A DNA stretch of 64,000 nucleotides from Argopecten irradians (Eukaryota > Mollusca > Bivalvia > Pectinida > Pectinidae). The notes below the pieces were generated by a model. That model was given only the letters and a program-made list of their open reading frames with translations, did no database searches and was not told the origin of the DNA. A program made the translations under genes and the position numbers. Shown piece by piece: positions 47,001 through 60,246 of the stretch. The DNA is taken from NCBI RefSeq assembly GCF_041381155.1, contig NC_091143.1, positions 23,773,695 through 23,837,694 on the forward strand, given 5' to 3'. The first letter of the stretch is position 1; each line of letters begins with the position of its first letter.

Positions 47001-49623
47001 AAGTTATTATTTTAACACTCAAAAGGAAATCTTTTTCTTCAAACAGTTTCTTCATTATGATTATAGACCGTACGGTAGACACCGTCGGCTTCAATCTATT
47101 CAGTCAAATTGTGTTCGACGTTATCAATCAATAGGATAAAAATCAGTAATAAGGTCTTATCGAGCGGTTATAACAATATAAATAGTATCTTATGAGTTGT
47201 TTCCAAATACCAGAACATCCAGTCTTCCAAACTTATTGATGCACTTGTCGATTATTTTCTTTCGGTCATTTGCATTCGTTAAGTTAGCTTCTACGGCGAG
47301 AACCTGAAACGAAGAACATATAAAGCACTATTAAGGTGTTGGATTACTTTCAAAACATACATTGTCTTAGGCATTGTAATAAAACCTAGCGATTTTAATC
47401 ATTTAAAATGGTTTGATACACTACTTCTACATAGGTAAAGGTAAGATTCACCACAATAGCAAAATCTCAGTAAGTCTAGTATTGTTTAACATAGATTATC
47501 ATTAAGCGTCCTAAATATTATACAACCTCGATATTCCAATCGCTATATCCATCTCTAGATATATCGTTGCAAAACTTAAGGCAGTTCAGGAGGAAAAAAG
47601 TTCAATCACAGGCGTGCAGATAACACAGCGACGCCTATAATAACCACAGTCAAAAGACCAAACTTCTGCTATCTCATCTGTCGCATACAGATCCTTCAGT
47701 TTTACAATGGCATATTCCATGGGGAATTACAACAGTAACTCTTATTGAGTATTGAGGATGAACACATATCATGCAAAAATGTCTTTGATAAGCGAAGTCC
47801 TTTTTTTTTTGTTTTACTTCAGGAGATCGAAACTATTCTATGTTAATAATAGATTTTCAAAGTATATATTATGTCTTACGTCATTTTCGCCAAGTCCTTT
47901 TGTTATACACTCCCCAGCTACAGCTACTGCCCCGGCCAGGTTAAGGTCAGCTATCACCAGCTTTGCTCCATACTTAGCGAAAACGAGTGCTGTCGCTCTT
48001 CCTAATCCACTTCCGCCACCTTTTGTTCAAAAAGATTTGATGATATTCATGACTTACCCATCAGAAAGAAAAACAAGAAAAGTCTTTTAATTAAATGGCT
48101 CTACTAGGGTAGTTTATTTTAGCTATAATCGCGTTTTCACTGAAATCCACGAATATTAAACACTAGCGAAATATTCACCACTTCATTAATGTACCTAAGA
48201 ACAATATTATTAATGGTCAAATTAATGTGTATTTGTCTATGTTGTGCCGTAAAGTCCGTTTATGTGCGTTACTCTTTCTACATGTGTTTGTCTAAATATA
48301 GTGTGTCCAGTCTATAACCTGTTCGTCCAGTTATGTTCGAGTATGCAAGTGTGTGGATAGCATGCATGTGTCTGTGAGTGCGTATACAAGGTGTGACATA
48401 CAGGTAGAGCGTGCTGTTAGCCAGGAAGGACGAGACATATAGTACCTTGCGAGGTCAGTCCTTTAAGACATATTTTTACCGGTACCGGACATTGTTTCAC
48501 TCTATATGGAGACATTATAGAAGAAGGTATGTACCTATGATATTTATCTATCACGCACGGTGTACAATTCACTCTCTAGCTGTCTATATTTGGTATGCTA
48601 TAATCTGGCTTGTTTATTTGTAGGTTTTTTTTTCCCTCTGTCCACTTATAACATGTAATGAAGCACAGTGCACTCCCTTAACGAATGAATAGTGGAAGAG
48701 ACTTCCATGAGTTGTTGTATCTATCCGTGACATTAAGTAGATTGTAGTATAGGGTCCGCACAATTTAACCTTCGTGAATATACTCCGTTTAGGAAACCAC
48801 GAAATTTTAACCCTGCGATTAATATTTAGATTTCGTAAAATTGGCAAGTGATGGGGTTGAAATACTGGTTAGGGTTGAATATGATTTTTGTTCTTGACAC
48901 TTGTACCTCAATTCAATGCACAAGTGACTTGCAGGAATACTTAGGGTAGAATTAAGAAATTCATACATGTCACTCTTAATCCCATACCCAAGCCTTTCTT
49001 AAAAGATTGAATGTATCCCAAAATATTGATATGAAATGAATACAAAATTAAACATAATTATTAACATGTCGCCTTTCCGACACGTTTAAACGTCGTTGTG
49101 AACTATTAGAGTTACTTCCCATTGTTTCACTCCGTTAGCCACGAACTGAAGGGAAGTAAATCTGATGACTTAGACATACTGCGTCAGCTATCACTTCGAT
49201 CTACTTTCTCACCTATGCAGGTATTATTATTTAGTTATTCGATTGCCGGCCTCAATTAAAGACATCAATGTAGTTCCAAATAAAAAAAAATATCATCTCC
49301 TTATGTTGTCTATTATATAGACAACAAGCTAACCACGTATAAATCACAATATTGTTGCGAAAGCAGATCTGTATATGGGGTAACTGACTAAATTTAGGTA
49401 ACGTTTATGCTTACATTATCATCATCAGTACTTACTGTATATAAACGGGTGTTATCGAAAGCAGATTCCCATTGAAATGATGTCTACACTGATATATGTC
49501 AAATAACGTTTTATCTGACACTTATACATACACACAACAGTATGTTACTGGTGTTTTAGTGACAGTGACTATATACTCATTATTACCTGTTATAATAGTG
49601 ACCTTGCCCTTGAGGGAGTCCAT
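44057..49623 (-). CDS. Classical short-chain dehydrogenase/reductase, paralogue 2
   Basis: Nine exons: 49587-49623, 47880-48019, 47211-47303, 46326-46464, 45998-46038, 45760-45829, 45416-45452, 45248-45302 and 44057-44254, giving 269 aa. Layout and phases are identical to paralogue 1 and most residues match. TGGGSGLG, Asp37, NNAG, the catalytic Ser and YGMTK are present; exon 8 is one codon longer than in paralogue 1. The start is the same MDSLKGKV. Oddity: the exon 5 donor reads GCG/GTCTTG where paralogue 1 has GCG/GTAAGA, so splicing there may be weakened. Untranslated flanks, including the AATAAA region, match paralogue 1. The pair arose by tandem duplication of about 6 kb. Confidence 0.9.
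46673..46806. repeat. Foldback sequence in an intron of SDR gene 2
   Basis: TTGAATATATCTTTATGTTG near 46673 pairs with the complement near 46806, and GGAGATATAAA pairs with AATATCTCC. Arms are imperfect. Confidence 0.5.
48210..48745. other. Roughly 535-bp insertion in intron 1 of SDR gene 2
   Basis: The aligned intron of SDR gene 1 passes directly from CCTAAGAACGATAGTTAG to TAGTATAAGGTCTGC (about 40070-40085). Gene 2 has this extra segment, with no recognised ends or gene. Confidence 0.5.
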
Positions 49624-49840
49624 GTCCTGCTTTACCTCTTCAGTTATTATTACGTGCAGTCTGCTAACTCCCTCTTGTAGACGATACTCTCATGATACAC
49701 CGGTATACCGGATGTTTAAAAAGCTAACCTTTGCTATCTTTGTAAGGGTAGACTTGTGCAAGTTTACAAGAAATAATATTAGATAATGATGATTGGATCA
49801 TGGATGTGCAATCCGAAATGAATAAGCTAGGATTGGGGTA

Positions 49841-49945
49841 GCCCGAGATACTCTGGCCCTGACACCAGACTTAACCATTACGACAGATAGATGTCTAGGT
49901 CTATCTGTCATAATGTCTAATGATGTCAGGGCCAGAGTATCTCTG
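49841..49945. mobile_element. Palindromic MITE flanked by a 15-bp direct repeat
   Basis: Outer arms GAGATACTCTGGCCCTGACA and complement, inner arms CATTACGACAGATAG and near-complement. The flanks GCTAGGATTGGGGTA (49826-49840) and GCTAGGATCGGGGTA (49946-49960) differ at one base and look like a long target duplication inside LINE sequence. Confidence 0.75.
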
Positions 49946-50625
49946 GCTAGGATCGGGGTATTTGTGGAATAGTACTTATGAGAGTAATACTGTATATAAA
50001 CTAATTGAGCAAAATATTTATGATGTATGTTCTCAAGAAATTTTATACAGAATACAAGATTCCTCAAAAGGAACTTTATATCAACTTCTCGTAGACAATT
50101 TTGGTTTGCAATTTTATTTAAAGAAACCCATTGATCAAAAGGGTAAAACCAGTATTACAAGTATACGATTAAGTAGTCATAAGTTAAATATTGAAAGTGG
50201 TAGGTTTCAAAATGTGGCACGACCAAGTAGAATCTGTACAGTTTGTTATACCAATGATATAGAAGATGAGTTTCATTTCATACTTAAATGTCATTTTTAA
50301 ACCCAACTACGAGTTAGATATCTGGAACTTTATTATTTTTATCATTCAAGTGTGTTCAAACTTGTTCAATTTCTCAGTGTCAATAATGTAAAAGGTTTAA
50401 ATAATCTCCGAAAATTCTTAAAACTTGCATTCAAGAAACGTCCTTAGTCTCTTATTACACCGTAATTGTATAGTATCTGATGTATAATAAGTGTGTACCA
50501 AGGTTTATGTTAATTGTATACAATCACTCTCCTGTACATGTTTAAATTATTTGATATGTATTAAAATTGTACTTTGTATCTTATAAGCCGCATGGCTTAC
50601 GAAAATAAACAATTTGAAAAAAATG
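49946..50625 (+). mobile_element. 5'-truncated LINE 3' end, plus strand
   Basis: The frame to 50300 encodes ITSIRLSSHKLNIESGRFQN and RICTVCYTNDIEDEFHFILK, the Cys/His tail after reverse transcriptase typical of many mollusc LINEs. The 3' end has AATAAAC followed by an A run near 50606-50622. The fragment 51103-51336 on the other strand belongs to the same broad family. Confidence 0.8.
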
Positions 50626-51079
50626 ACTGCCTTTATATATTTTTTCAATTCTTTTATTAACTTATTATGTTATAAACAAGCATATACATTTACACAATAT
50701 TTCAAACTCTAAAGAATACAGTTGACAAAAAACTTAAGCGGTGCGTATTTTCCAAAAAGAGTTATAATAGGAATTAAATGCACACAGTACAAACAGAATA
50801 ACCAATATATGATACTTTGAATTAGATACTGACCTAGAGTTACAATATGGAGTTATATGTACTTAAGTTACACCTGTACAAATGTCAAAAAAGGAACAAG
50901 CGGACGAACGGACAGATGGAAGGGCACGAAAAATATCGGATAGAGAGCAGCACGTTGAAGACAAAACATTACAGTAATCGTGTAATTGCACAGTTCTACG
51001 CTTCTGATATAAATCTTCCCATCAAGTTCAATTCTTTCAGACTCTTTGAGTTTAAGAATTCGATAACTTTGTGAATTGA

Positions 51080-52505
51080 TGGCTTGTGACAATAATATTT
51101 CTTTATTTCATCCTAATATCAGAATAAAAGTGACAGACAAGAAGAAAATGATATTCATCTTCAATATCTAATGAATTACAATATGGACAGTATCTGTAAC
51201 ACCTTTCTACATTCCTGTATCTTCCGGATTCTACAGCTAAATTATGCGCAAAAAGACGATATTTCGTAATGATAATTCTTCGTTGATTTGGTAATGATTT
51301 AGTCAAATAGAATTGCAAAGTCACCTTATCAACCATATATGCTTATAAAATCACATTTACTTGAGGCTTGTTTTAAATTAAATAAATTTTGATTGGCCTG
51401 ATCTTCAGTTCTCTGTTTAATTAATTAGAGGCACAATGTAGATATCGCCGGGAGTTTGTCTCGTCCAAACATAACCAAATCTAGCTAGCTCAAATCATTT
51501 ATGCTTTAGGAATACTAGCCGATTTTGCTTACGATGTTCCTTCTCGGTTTCCATGAAAAGAAAGTGTTATATACCTCAGATAAGATAAAATTATCAGATT
51601 TTAATACTTTAAACCAATATTTTAGCATTCTATACAGTTGTGCATTAGCTAGCGATTGACAACCAAGTTCAATGTATACCATAAATGTAGATTTCTTTAC
51701 ACCAAGTTTTTTTTTTTTTTTTTTTTTGCAAAATTCCAAATTATTTTTTTCAACCTCAACCGATTTATTAATTCCCCATATTTCACAGACATAGAAAAAA
51801 ACCCACTATAAACATATGATTCAAAAAGGTACAACATAGTTTTGATATTCAAAAGCATATTATAACCTTTGGAGCGAAGAGAAAATAGAGTTTTTCGTCC
51901 CTGTTCAGACACATGTTTAGACATAATACTAAGTTTATTGTTGAATCGGAAGAGGGTGCCTAAATAACAAAATTGATCAATTACAGAAAGCAGTTCCCCA
52001 TTGAAGGTCCAAGTTTCGTTTGCTTTAACTATACCGCAATTACGAAAAACGACAATCTTAGTTTTTTCTGTATTTACTATTAGTTTCCATTTATTTGCAT
52101 ATGTATTCAAACTGGTTAAAAACCATTGCAACCCTTCAAATGATTCAGAAAACAACACCAGATCGTCAGCGTATAGAAGAAGGAATAAACTCAATGCTCC
52201 AAACTCGTAACTAGGAACACCATTTCAATAAAGTTATTCTCAAAAAGGTTTCCATTTACTAAAACACAAGATTTAACAGTAGTATAAAGAGATTTGACCG
52301 TTGTCAAAAACTTTCCCGGGATGCCTACATGTATGTTGGACAGCCTGTACCAGAGAATTACTCTATCTACAAAGTCAAAAGCTTTACGAAAATCTACAAA
52401 ACAACAATAAAGACGGTTTTTTAGACAAAGTTTTTGCAATTATAGTTTGTAAAGCGAAAATAGCATCAATTGTCTGAATCCGAATTGAGCGTCCGTTAAA
52501 ATGCA
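51080..52505 (-). mobile_element. LINE reverse-transcriptase fragment, minus strand
   Basis: Broken frames in order on the minus strand: DAQFGFR and TIDAIFALQ (about 52450-52500); CCFVDFRKAFDFVDR (52191-52439); the YADD catalytic box in LLLYADDLVLFSES with a thumb-like region (51697-52194); FMVYIELGCQSLANAQLYRM (51515-51739); the Cys/His tail SGRYRNV...CPYC...DIEDEYHFLL (51103-51336). A run of 21 T (51707-51727) coincides with a change of frame. Truncated and not autonomous. Probably a Jockey/CR1-type clade, not resolved. Confidence 0.85.
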
Positions 52506-53867
52506 CGCCAATCCCCATTGTTCTCCCTCTACCTATTGTGTCTGTGAGTACTTTTCAGTACCTGGGTTCTAGGCCCAGTAAAGGACTTACCTGTAGCTCT
52601 ATACTTGTGAGTACTTTTCTGTGTTAGTCTGCCATTACCCATCGTAAGAAGTACAAGGATTTTTGTTATGGGAAAAGATAATATGACTGTATGACCAAAT
52701 TGTTTCATTATGAAGCCCTGTTCAACGATTGGAAGTGTAAAAGGAGTCAGGGGGGGGGGGGGGTAAGCAAAGATGCAAGATTTTGTATTTTTTTTATTTT
52801 ACTTACCACTACACCCACCTCATTGCCTCCATCCTACCCCCTGCCCCACCACCTCAGGCATAGCCACTCATTCCCCTTCATCAACACCCACAGTCATTCT
52901 ATAGCTATAAGTATTATACTCCATACAACTTCGTGGCCGTAATGGGATAGGATTGAGGTGGTGGCGTGCAGTTTTTGCAGTTTTGTTTCCATTTATGTTG
53001 ACAGTCTACAAAACTTCATTAATTTCCAACTGTCATTTGTTGATATATTCCTGAAGAATTAAAACTTTTCTTCCTTACAATACTTTTAAGTTGCTTTTCA
53101 GCTATCATATGATATTTTAACCAAATTAACATCAATTAATGAAGCTTTTTGATGTTTATTTATACAAATGCAGTTTTTATTGCATTGCCTTTTTTTAAAC
53201 AGGAGGTCCAAGGGGCCTTAACGATAACCTTTGGGTATTAACAAGGGGTTAATCAAAGATTCTAACTTATTTGACACCTGTGACGTTGAATGAAGGTAAA
53301 GGTCATTCATTTGAACAAACTTGGTAGCCCTTTATCCCGGTCTACCAGTCTACATATGCAAACGCCACAGAATCCGTAAACAATGTGACGTCATCGAAAT
53401 GTGTCATATTGAACATTGTATAAACTATATATCTGTAACTTACATGACTATTAGACTATTAGTACTGCAACAATAAACCATGGGACGGTATTATCAAGGT
53501 ATAAACTATGATACATATCGTGATACGTATCGTATCGTGTGACAAGTATCGCGATAGTATTGTATCGTGGAGAAGCGTATTGTTGCAGCACTAATGAATA
53601 TACCAATAAGCAATAAAATGAAACGCAAGAAATATTATAGATGTTAGGCATCAAACAGCTCTAACTAGAACTGGGACTAGGGAGAGTAATGATGAGGATA
53701 TAATATTTATCGATTGATTGAGATGACAGGCAAATTTAGCTATTGCAATTCTATTGTTATTTTTATTGGTCATGAAATCCTGATCGGCCATCAATGGGGA
53801 ATAAAACCTTATTTATGGCAATGTAATCCCAATTGACTAGCTAATACAAACTACAATTACTTATTTC
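52506..53867. other. Gene-free stretch
   Basis: Contains a G run at about 52750-52762 with a C-rich, CCACC-type segment to 52870, and a CGTATCGTATCGTG low-complexity patch near 53521-53600. No exon recognised. Confidence 0.4.
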
Positions 53868-55671
53868 CAGTTTATGAATTTGACACGTGTCATGTCGTAC
53901 ATCTCATGCAGTGTTCGTTTCGAGTTACTACCCTTTGCTGTGTCAGTGACAATTCATCATCAAACACAATGACAATTGCGATTAATAACAATGTCAGTGT
54001 TTGTTTTTGATTGAATAGCATGGGGAAAAGTGACTTTTGATAACGACTGTTAGTCTGTTATCATATTAAACCTCTGCTAGTACTTCATTTTAGACCAGTT
54101 TAGTCCGTTTCAGTTAGTTCTAACTGGTGTTCGATGGTAGGAGCAAACAGAAGTTCACTCTAGCGGAGTGGTATAGTGTTGCTAGTATTGACCAGGGTTA
54201 CAACTGGTTTTGCGAGGGGGGAAACACTATTGGGATAGTTTAACTAATGCAGACTATAATTGCAATAGTATTGCGATAGTATTGCATTCTGAATTCTATT
54301 CAATTCGGTCTATGAATTGGACGTTATGTCGTACATCTACTGCAGTCGTTTAGATTTATTTCCCTTTGCTAGTGTCAGTGACAATGGGACTAATTCACGT
54401 ACCACGTGATACCTGATAATGGCGTTGAAATGACGTTGATATCATCTCTTGACGTCAATCACCAATAGCAACAATAGTCCCGCACACACCTTGACAGGTA
54501 TCACATGGTACATGAATTTTAAAAGTCACACTCATGATCAAACACACTGACATTGAGCACAATGTCGGTGTTTGTTTTTGATTGAATAGCATGGGGGAAA
54601 AGTAACTTTTAATTGATAAAATACAAACCTCTGCGAGTACTTCATTTTAGTCCAGTTCAGTCCGTTTCTGGTAAATCTTGACTGGAGTTCAATTGTAGGA
54701 TTACTATTGCAATACTTATAGTTTGACTAATGCATACTACTATTGCAATAGTATTGCATTCTGAATTCTATTAAATTCAGTCTATTAATTGGACTTCATG
54801 TCGTACATCTGGAGTAGTTTTGGTTTAGAGTTACTTGAATGCTTCCCTTTGCTAGTGTCAGTGACAATGGAACTAATTCACGTCCCATGTGATACCCGTT
54901 AACAATTCTGCGGGACTTGTATCTCTAGTGGTAATTGAACGTAACTCTTTGTGATCTTCCCGCTGAAATAACATTAGTGTGGGATTTCATCTTTTGAGGT
55001 CATTCCATCACCAATAGAAACATAAGTCCCCCACAAACGTTATCAGGTATCACGTGATATGTGAATTAGTCCCATTCATGATCAAACACTGACATTGAGA
55101 ACAATGTCAGTGTTTGTTTTTGATTGAATAGCATAGGTGACAATGTGACTTTTGATAACGACTGTTTGTCTGTTATCGTATCAAACCTCTGCGAGTATTT
55201 CATTTTAGTCCAGATTCTACAATTATAACTATTGCAATACTATTTCTATGGGGGGAAAAGACTATTGGGATATTTTAAATATGCAGACTGCAATTGCAAT
55301 AGCATTGTAATGATATTGCATTCTGAATTCTACTTAATTCCAGTCTATGAATTGGACGTCATGTCGTAAATCTGATGCAGTGTTCGTTTAGAGTTACTTC
55401 CATTTACTGTGTCAGTGACAATTCATCATCAAACACATTGACTATTGCGATTAAGAACAATATCAGTGTCTGTTTTTGATTGAATAGCATGGGGAAAAGG
55501 TGACTTTTGATAACGACTGTTAGTCTGTTATCGTATTAAACCTCTGCGAGTACTTCTTTTTAGTCCAGTTCAGTCCGTTTCAGGTAGTTCTAACTGGTGT
55601 TCAATGGTATGGGGACTATCCCCTACAATTTTAACTATTGCAATACTATTGTGTAACAGAGTGCAGGATTT

Positions 55672-55757
55672 ATAATCAATTCAATCACTGCCTCTGCCAG
55701 GGTTTGAACACGGGACCTCTGAATTACTAGTGAGACTTTCAACCGATCGAGCTAAAG
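55672..55757 (-). repeat. tRNA-like SINE inside the satellite, copy 1
   Basis: On the minus strand TAGCTCGATCGGTTGA (A box) and GTGTTCAAACCC (B box), followed by a GGCAGAGGCAGTGATTGAA tail. Confidence 0.8.
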
Positions 55758-56863
55758 AGAAGTTCACTCTAGCGGAGTGGTATAGTGTTGCTAGTATTGA
55801 CCAGGGTTACAACCGCTATTGCGAGGGGGAAACACACTATTGGGATAGTTTAACTAATGCAGACTACAATTGCAATAGTATTGCGATAGTATTGCATTCT
55901 GAATTCTATCTAATGCGGTCTATGAATTGGACATCATGTAGTACATCTAGTGCAGTCGTTTAGTGTTACTTCCCTTTGCTAGTGTCAGTGACAATGGGAC
56001 AAATTCACATGATACCCGATAATGGCGTAGAGTTACTTGAATGCTTCCCTTTGCTATACTAATTCACGTACCATGTGATACCCGTTAACATTTGTGCGTG
56101 ACTAGTAGCTTTAGTGGTAATTGAACGTAACTGTTTGTAATCTTCCCGCTAAAATAACGTTAGTGTTGAATATCATCTTTTGACATCATTCCATCACCAA
56201 TAAAAACATAAGTCCCTCACAAACGTTATCAGGTATCACGTGGTATGTGAATTAGTCCCATTCATGATCAAACACACTGACATTGACTCAATGTCAGTGT
56301 TTGTTTTGAATTGAATAGCATACGGGACAAAGTGACTTTTGATAACAACTGTTTGTCTGTTGTCGTATCAAACCTCTGCGAGTATTTCATTTTAGTCCAG
56401 ATTCTACAGTTATAACTATTGCAATACTATTTCTATTGGAGGAAAAGACTATTGAGATAGTTTAAATATGCAGACTGCAATTGCAATAGCATTGTAATGG
56501 TATTGCATTCTGAATTCTACTTACTTCCAGTCTATGAATTGGACGTCATGTTCTACATCTGATGCAGTGTTCGTTTAGAGTTACTTCCCTTCCCTTGTCA
56601 GTGACAAATTTCATCATCAAACACACTGACCATTGCGATTAAGAACAATGTCAGTGTTTGTTTTTGATTGAATAGCATGGGGAAAAGGTGACTTTTGATA
56701 ACGATTGTTAGTTTGTTATCGTATTAAACCTCTGCGAGTACTTCTTTTTAGTCCAGTTCAGTCCGTTCATATAATTCTAACTGGTGTTCAATGGTAGGGG
56801 GGCTATCCCCTACAATTTTAACTATTGCAATACTATTGTATAACAGAGTGCAGGATTTATAAT

Positions 56864-56947
56864 CAATTCAATCACTGCCTCAGACAGGGATCGAACACAG
56901 GACCACTGGATTACTAGTGAGACGTTCAACCGATCGAGCTAAAGAAA
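56864..56947 (-). repeat. tRNA-like SINE inside the satellite, copy 2
   Basis: Same position in the repeat unit as copy 1. B box GTGTTCGATCCC. Confidence 0.8.
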
Positions 56948-58517
56948 AGTTCTCTCTAGCGGAGTGGTATAGTGTTGCTAGTATTGACATGGGTTTCAAC
57001 TGCTATTGCGAGTGGGGAAACACTATTGGGATAGTTTAACTAATGTAGACTACAATTGCAATAGTATTGAGATAGTTTTGTTTTCTGAATTCTATTTAAT
57101 TCGGTCAATGAATTGGACGTCATGTCTTATATCTACTGCAGTCGTTTAGAGTTACTTCCCTTTGCTAGTGTCAGTGACAATGGGACTAATTCACACACCA
57201 CGTGATACCCGATAATGGCGTTGAAATGACGTTAGCAAAGGGTATTATCTCTTGACGTCAATCACCAATAGCAACAATAGTCCCGCACACACCTTGTCAG
57301 GTATCACATGGTACATGAATTTAAAAGTCACATTCATGATCAAACACACTGACATTGAGAACAGTGTCGGTGTTTGTTTTTGATTGAATAGCATGTGGGA
57401 AAAGTAACTTTTAATTGATAGTCTGTTATCGTATCAAACCTCTGCGAGTACTTCATTTTAGTCCAGCTCAGGCCGTTTCTGTTGATCCTGAATGGCGTTC
57501 AATTGTAGGATTTCTATTGCAATGCTATTTCTATTGGGGAATCACTATTGGGATTGTTTAACAAATGCAGACAACTATTGCATTAGAATTGCATTCTGAA
57601 TTGTATTGAGTTCAGTCCATGAATTGGACTTCATGTCGTACATCTGGAGTAGTTTTGGTTTAGAGTTACTTGAATGCTTCCCTTTGCTAGTGTCAGTGAC
57701 AATGGAACTAATTCACTTGCCATGTGATACCCGCTTACATTTGTGCGTGACTAGTATCTCTAGTGGTAATTGAACGTAACCTTCTGTAATCGTCCCGCTG
57801 AAATAACGTTTGTGTGGTAAATCATCTTTTAACATCATTCCATCACCAATAGAAACATAAGTCCCCCACAAACGTTATCAGGTATCACGTGGTATGTGAA
57901 GTAGTCCCATTCATGATCAAACACACTGACATTGAGAACAATGTCAGTGTTTGTTTTGAATTGAATAGCATATGGGACAAAGTGACTTTTGATAACAACT
58001 GTTTGTCTGTTATCGTATTAAACCTCTGCGACTTTTTCATTTGTGTCCAGATCCTACAATTATAACTATTGCAATACTATTTCTATTGGGGTAAAGACTA
58101 TTGGGATATTTTAAATATGCAGACTGCAATTGCAATAGCAATAGCATTGTAATGATATTGCATTCTGAATTCTACTTAATTCCAGTCTATGAATTGGACG
58201 TCATGTCGTAAATCTGATGCAGTGTTCGTTTAGAGTTACTTCCATTTACTGTGTCAGTGACAATTCATCATCAAACACATTGACTATTGCGATTAAGAAC
58301 AATATCAGTGTCTGTTTTTGATTGAATAGCATGGGGAAAAGGTGACTTTTGATAACGATTGTTAGTTTGTTATCGTATTAAACCTCTGCGAGTACTTCTT
58401 TTTAGTCCAGTTCAGTCCGTTCATATAATTCTAACTGGTGTTCAATGGTAGGGGGGCTATCCCCTACAATTTTAACTATTGCAATACTATTGTGTAACAG
58501 AGTGCCGGATTTATAAT

Positions 58518-58604
58518 AAATTCAATCACTGCCTCTGCCAGGGATCGAACACAGGACCACTAGATTACTAGTGAGACGTTCAACCGATCGAGCTAAAGAG
58601 AAGT
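58518..58604 (-). repeat. tRNA-like SINE inside the satellite, copy 3
   Basis: Same position in the repeat unit. Nearly identical to copy 4. Confidence 0.8.
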
Positions 58605-60160
58605 TCTATCTAGCGGAGTGGTATAGTGTTGCTATTATTGACATAGGTTTCAACTGCGTTTGCAAGGGGGGAAAACACTATTGGGATAGTTTAACTAATG
58701 CACACTACAATTGCAATAGTATTGTGTTAGTATTATATTCTGAATTCTATTTAATTCGGTGAATGAATTGGACGTCATGTCGTACATCTACTGCAGTCGT
58801 TTAGAGTAACTTCCCTTTGCTAGTGTCAGTGACAATGGGACTAATTCACATGATACCCGATAATGGCGTTGAAATGACGTTAGCAAAGGGTATTATCTCT
58901 TGACGTCAATCACCAATAGCAACAATAGTCCCGCACACACCTTGTCAGGTATCACATGGTACATGAATTTAAAAGTCACATTCATGATCAAACACACTGA
59001 CATTGAGAACAGTGTCGGTGTTTGTTTTTGATTGAATAGCATGTGGGAAAAGTAACTTTTAATTGATAGTCTGTTATCGTATCAAACCTCTGCGAGTACT
59101 TCATTTTAGTCCAGCTCAGGCCGTTTCTGTTGATCCTGAATGGCGTTCAATTGTAGGATTTCTATTGCAATGCTATTTCTATTGGGGAATCACTATTGGG
59201 ATTGTTTAACAAATGCAGACAACTATTGCATTAGAATTGCATTCTGAATTGTATTGAGTTCAGTCCATGAATTGGACTTCATGTCGTACATCTGGAGTAG
59301 TTTTGGTTTAGAGTTACTTGAATGCTTCCCTTTGCTAGTGTCAGTGACAATGGAACTAATTCACTTGCCATGTGATACCCGCTTACATTTGTGCGTGACT
59401 AGTATCTCTAGTGGTAATTGAACGTAACCTTCTGTAATCGTCCCGCTGAAATAACGTTTGTGTGGTAAATCATCTTTTAACATCATTCCATCACCAATAG
59501 AAACATAAGTCCCCCACAAACGTTATCAGGTATCACGTGGTATGTGAAGTAGTCCCATTCATGATCAAACACACTGACATTGAGAACAATGTCAGTGTTT
59601 GTTTTGAATTGAATAGCATATGGGACAAAGTGACTTTTGATAACAACTGTTTGTCTGTTATCGTATTAAACCTCTGCGACTTTTTCATTTGTGTCCAGAT
59701 CCTACAATTATAACTATTGCAATACTATTTCTATTGGGGTAAAGACTATTGGGATATTTTAAATATGCAGACTGCAATTGCAATAGCATTGTAATGATAT
59801 TGCATTCTGAATTCTACTTAATTCCAGTCTATGAATTGGACGTCATGTCGTAAATCTGATGCAGTGTTCGTTTAGAGTTACTTCCATTTACTGTGTCAGT
59901 GACAATTCATCATCAAACACATTGACTATTGCGATTAAGAACAATATCAGTGTCTGTTTTTGATTGAATAGCATGGGGAAAAGGTGACTTTTGATAACGA
60001 TTGTTAGTTTGTTATCGTATTAAACCTCTGCGAGTACTTCTTTTTAGTCCAGTTCAGTCCGTTCATATAATTCTAACTGGTGTTCAATGGTAGGGGGGCT
60101 ATCCCCTACAATTTTAACTATTGTAATACTATTGTGTAACAGAGTGCCGGATTTATGATA

Positions 60161-60246
60161 AATTCAATCACTGCCTCTGCCAGGGATCGAACACAGGACC
60201 ACTAGATTACTAGTGAGACGTTCAACCGATCGAGCTAAAGAGAAGT
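60161..60246 (-). repeat. tRNA-like SINE inside the satellite, copy 4
   Basis: Same position in the repeat unit. Spaced 1642 bp from copy 3. Confidence 0.8.

Noticed and set aside
55730-58762. Similar plus-strand frames beginning at about 55730 and 58571
   Set aside because: They are repeats of the satellite unit read through the SINE and monomer junction, with no protein-like conservation.
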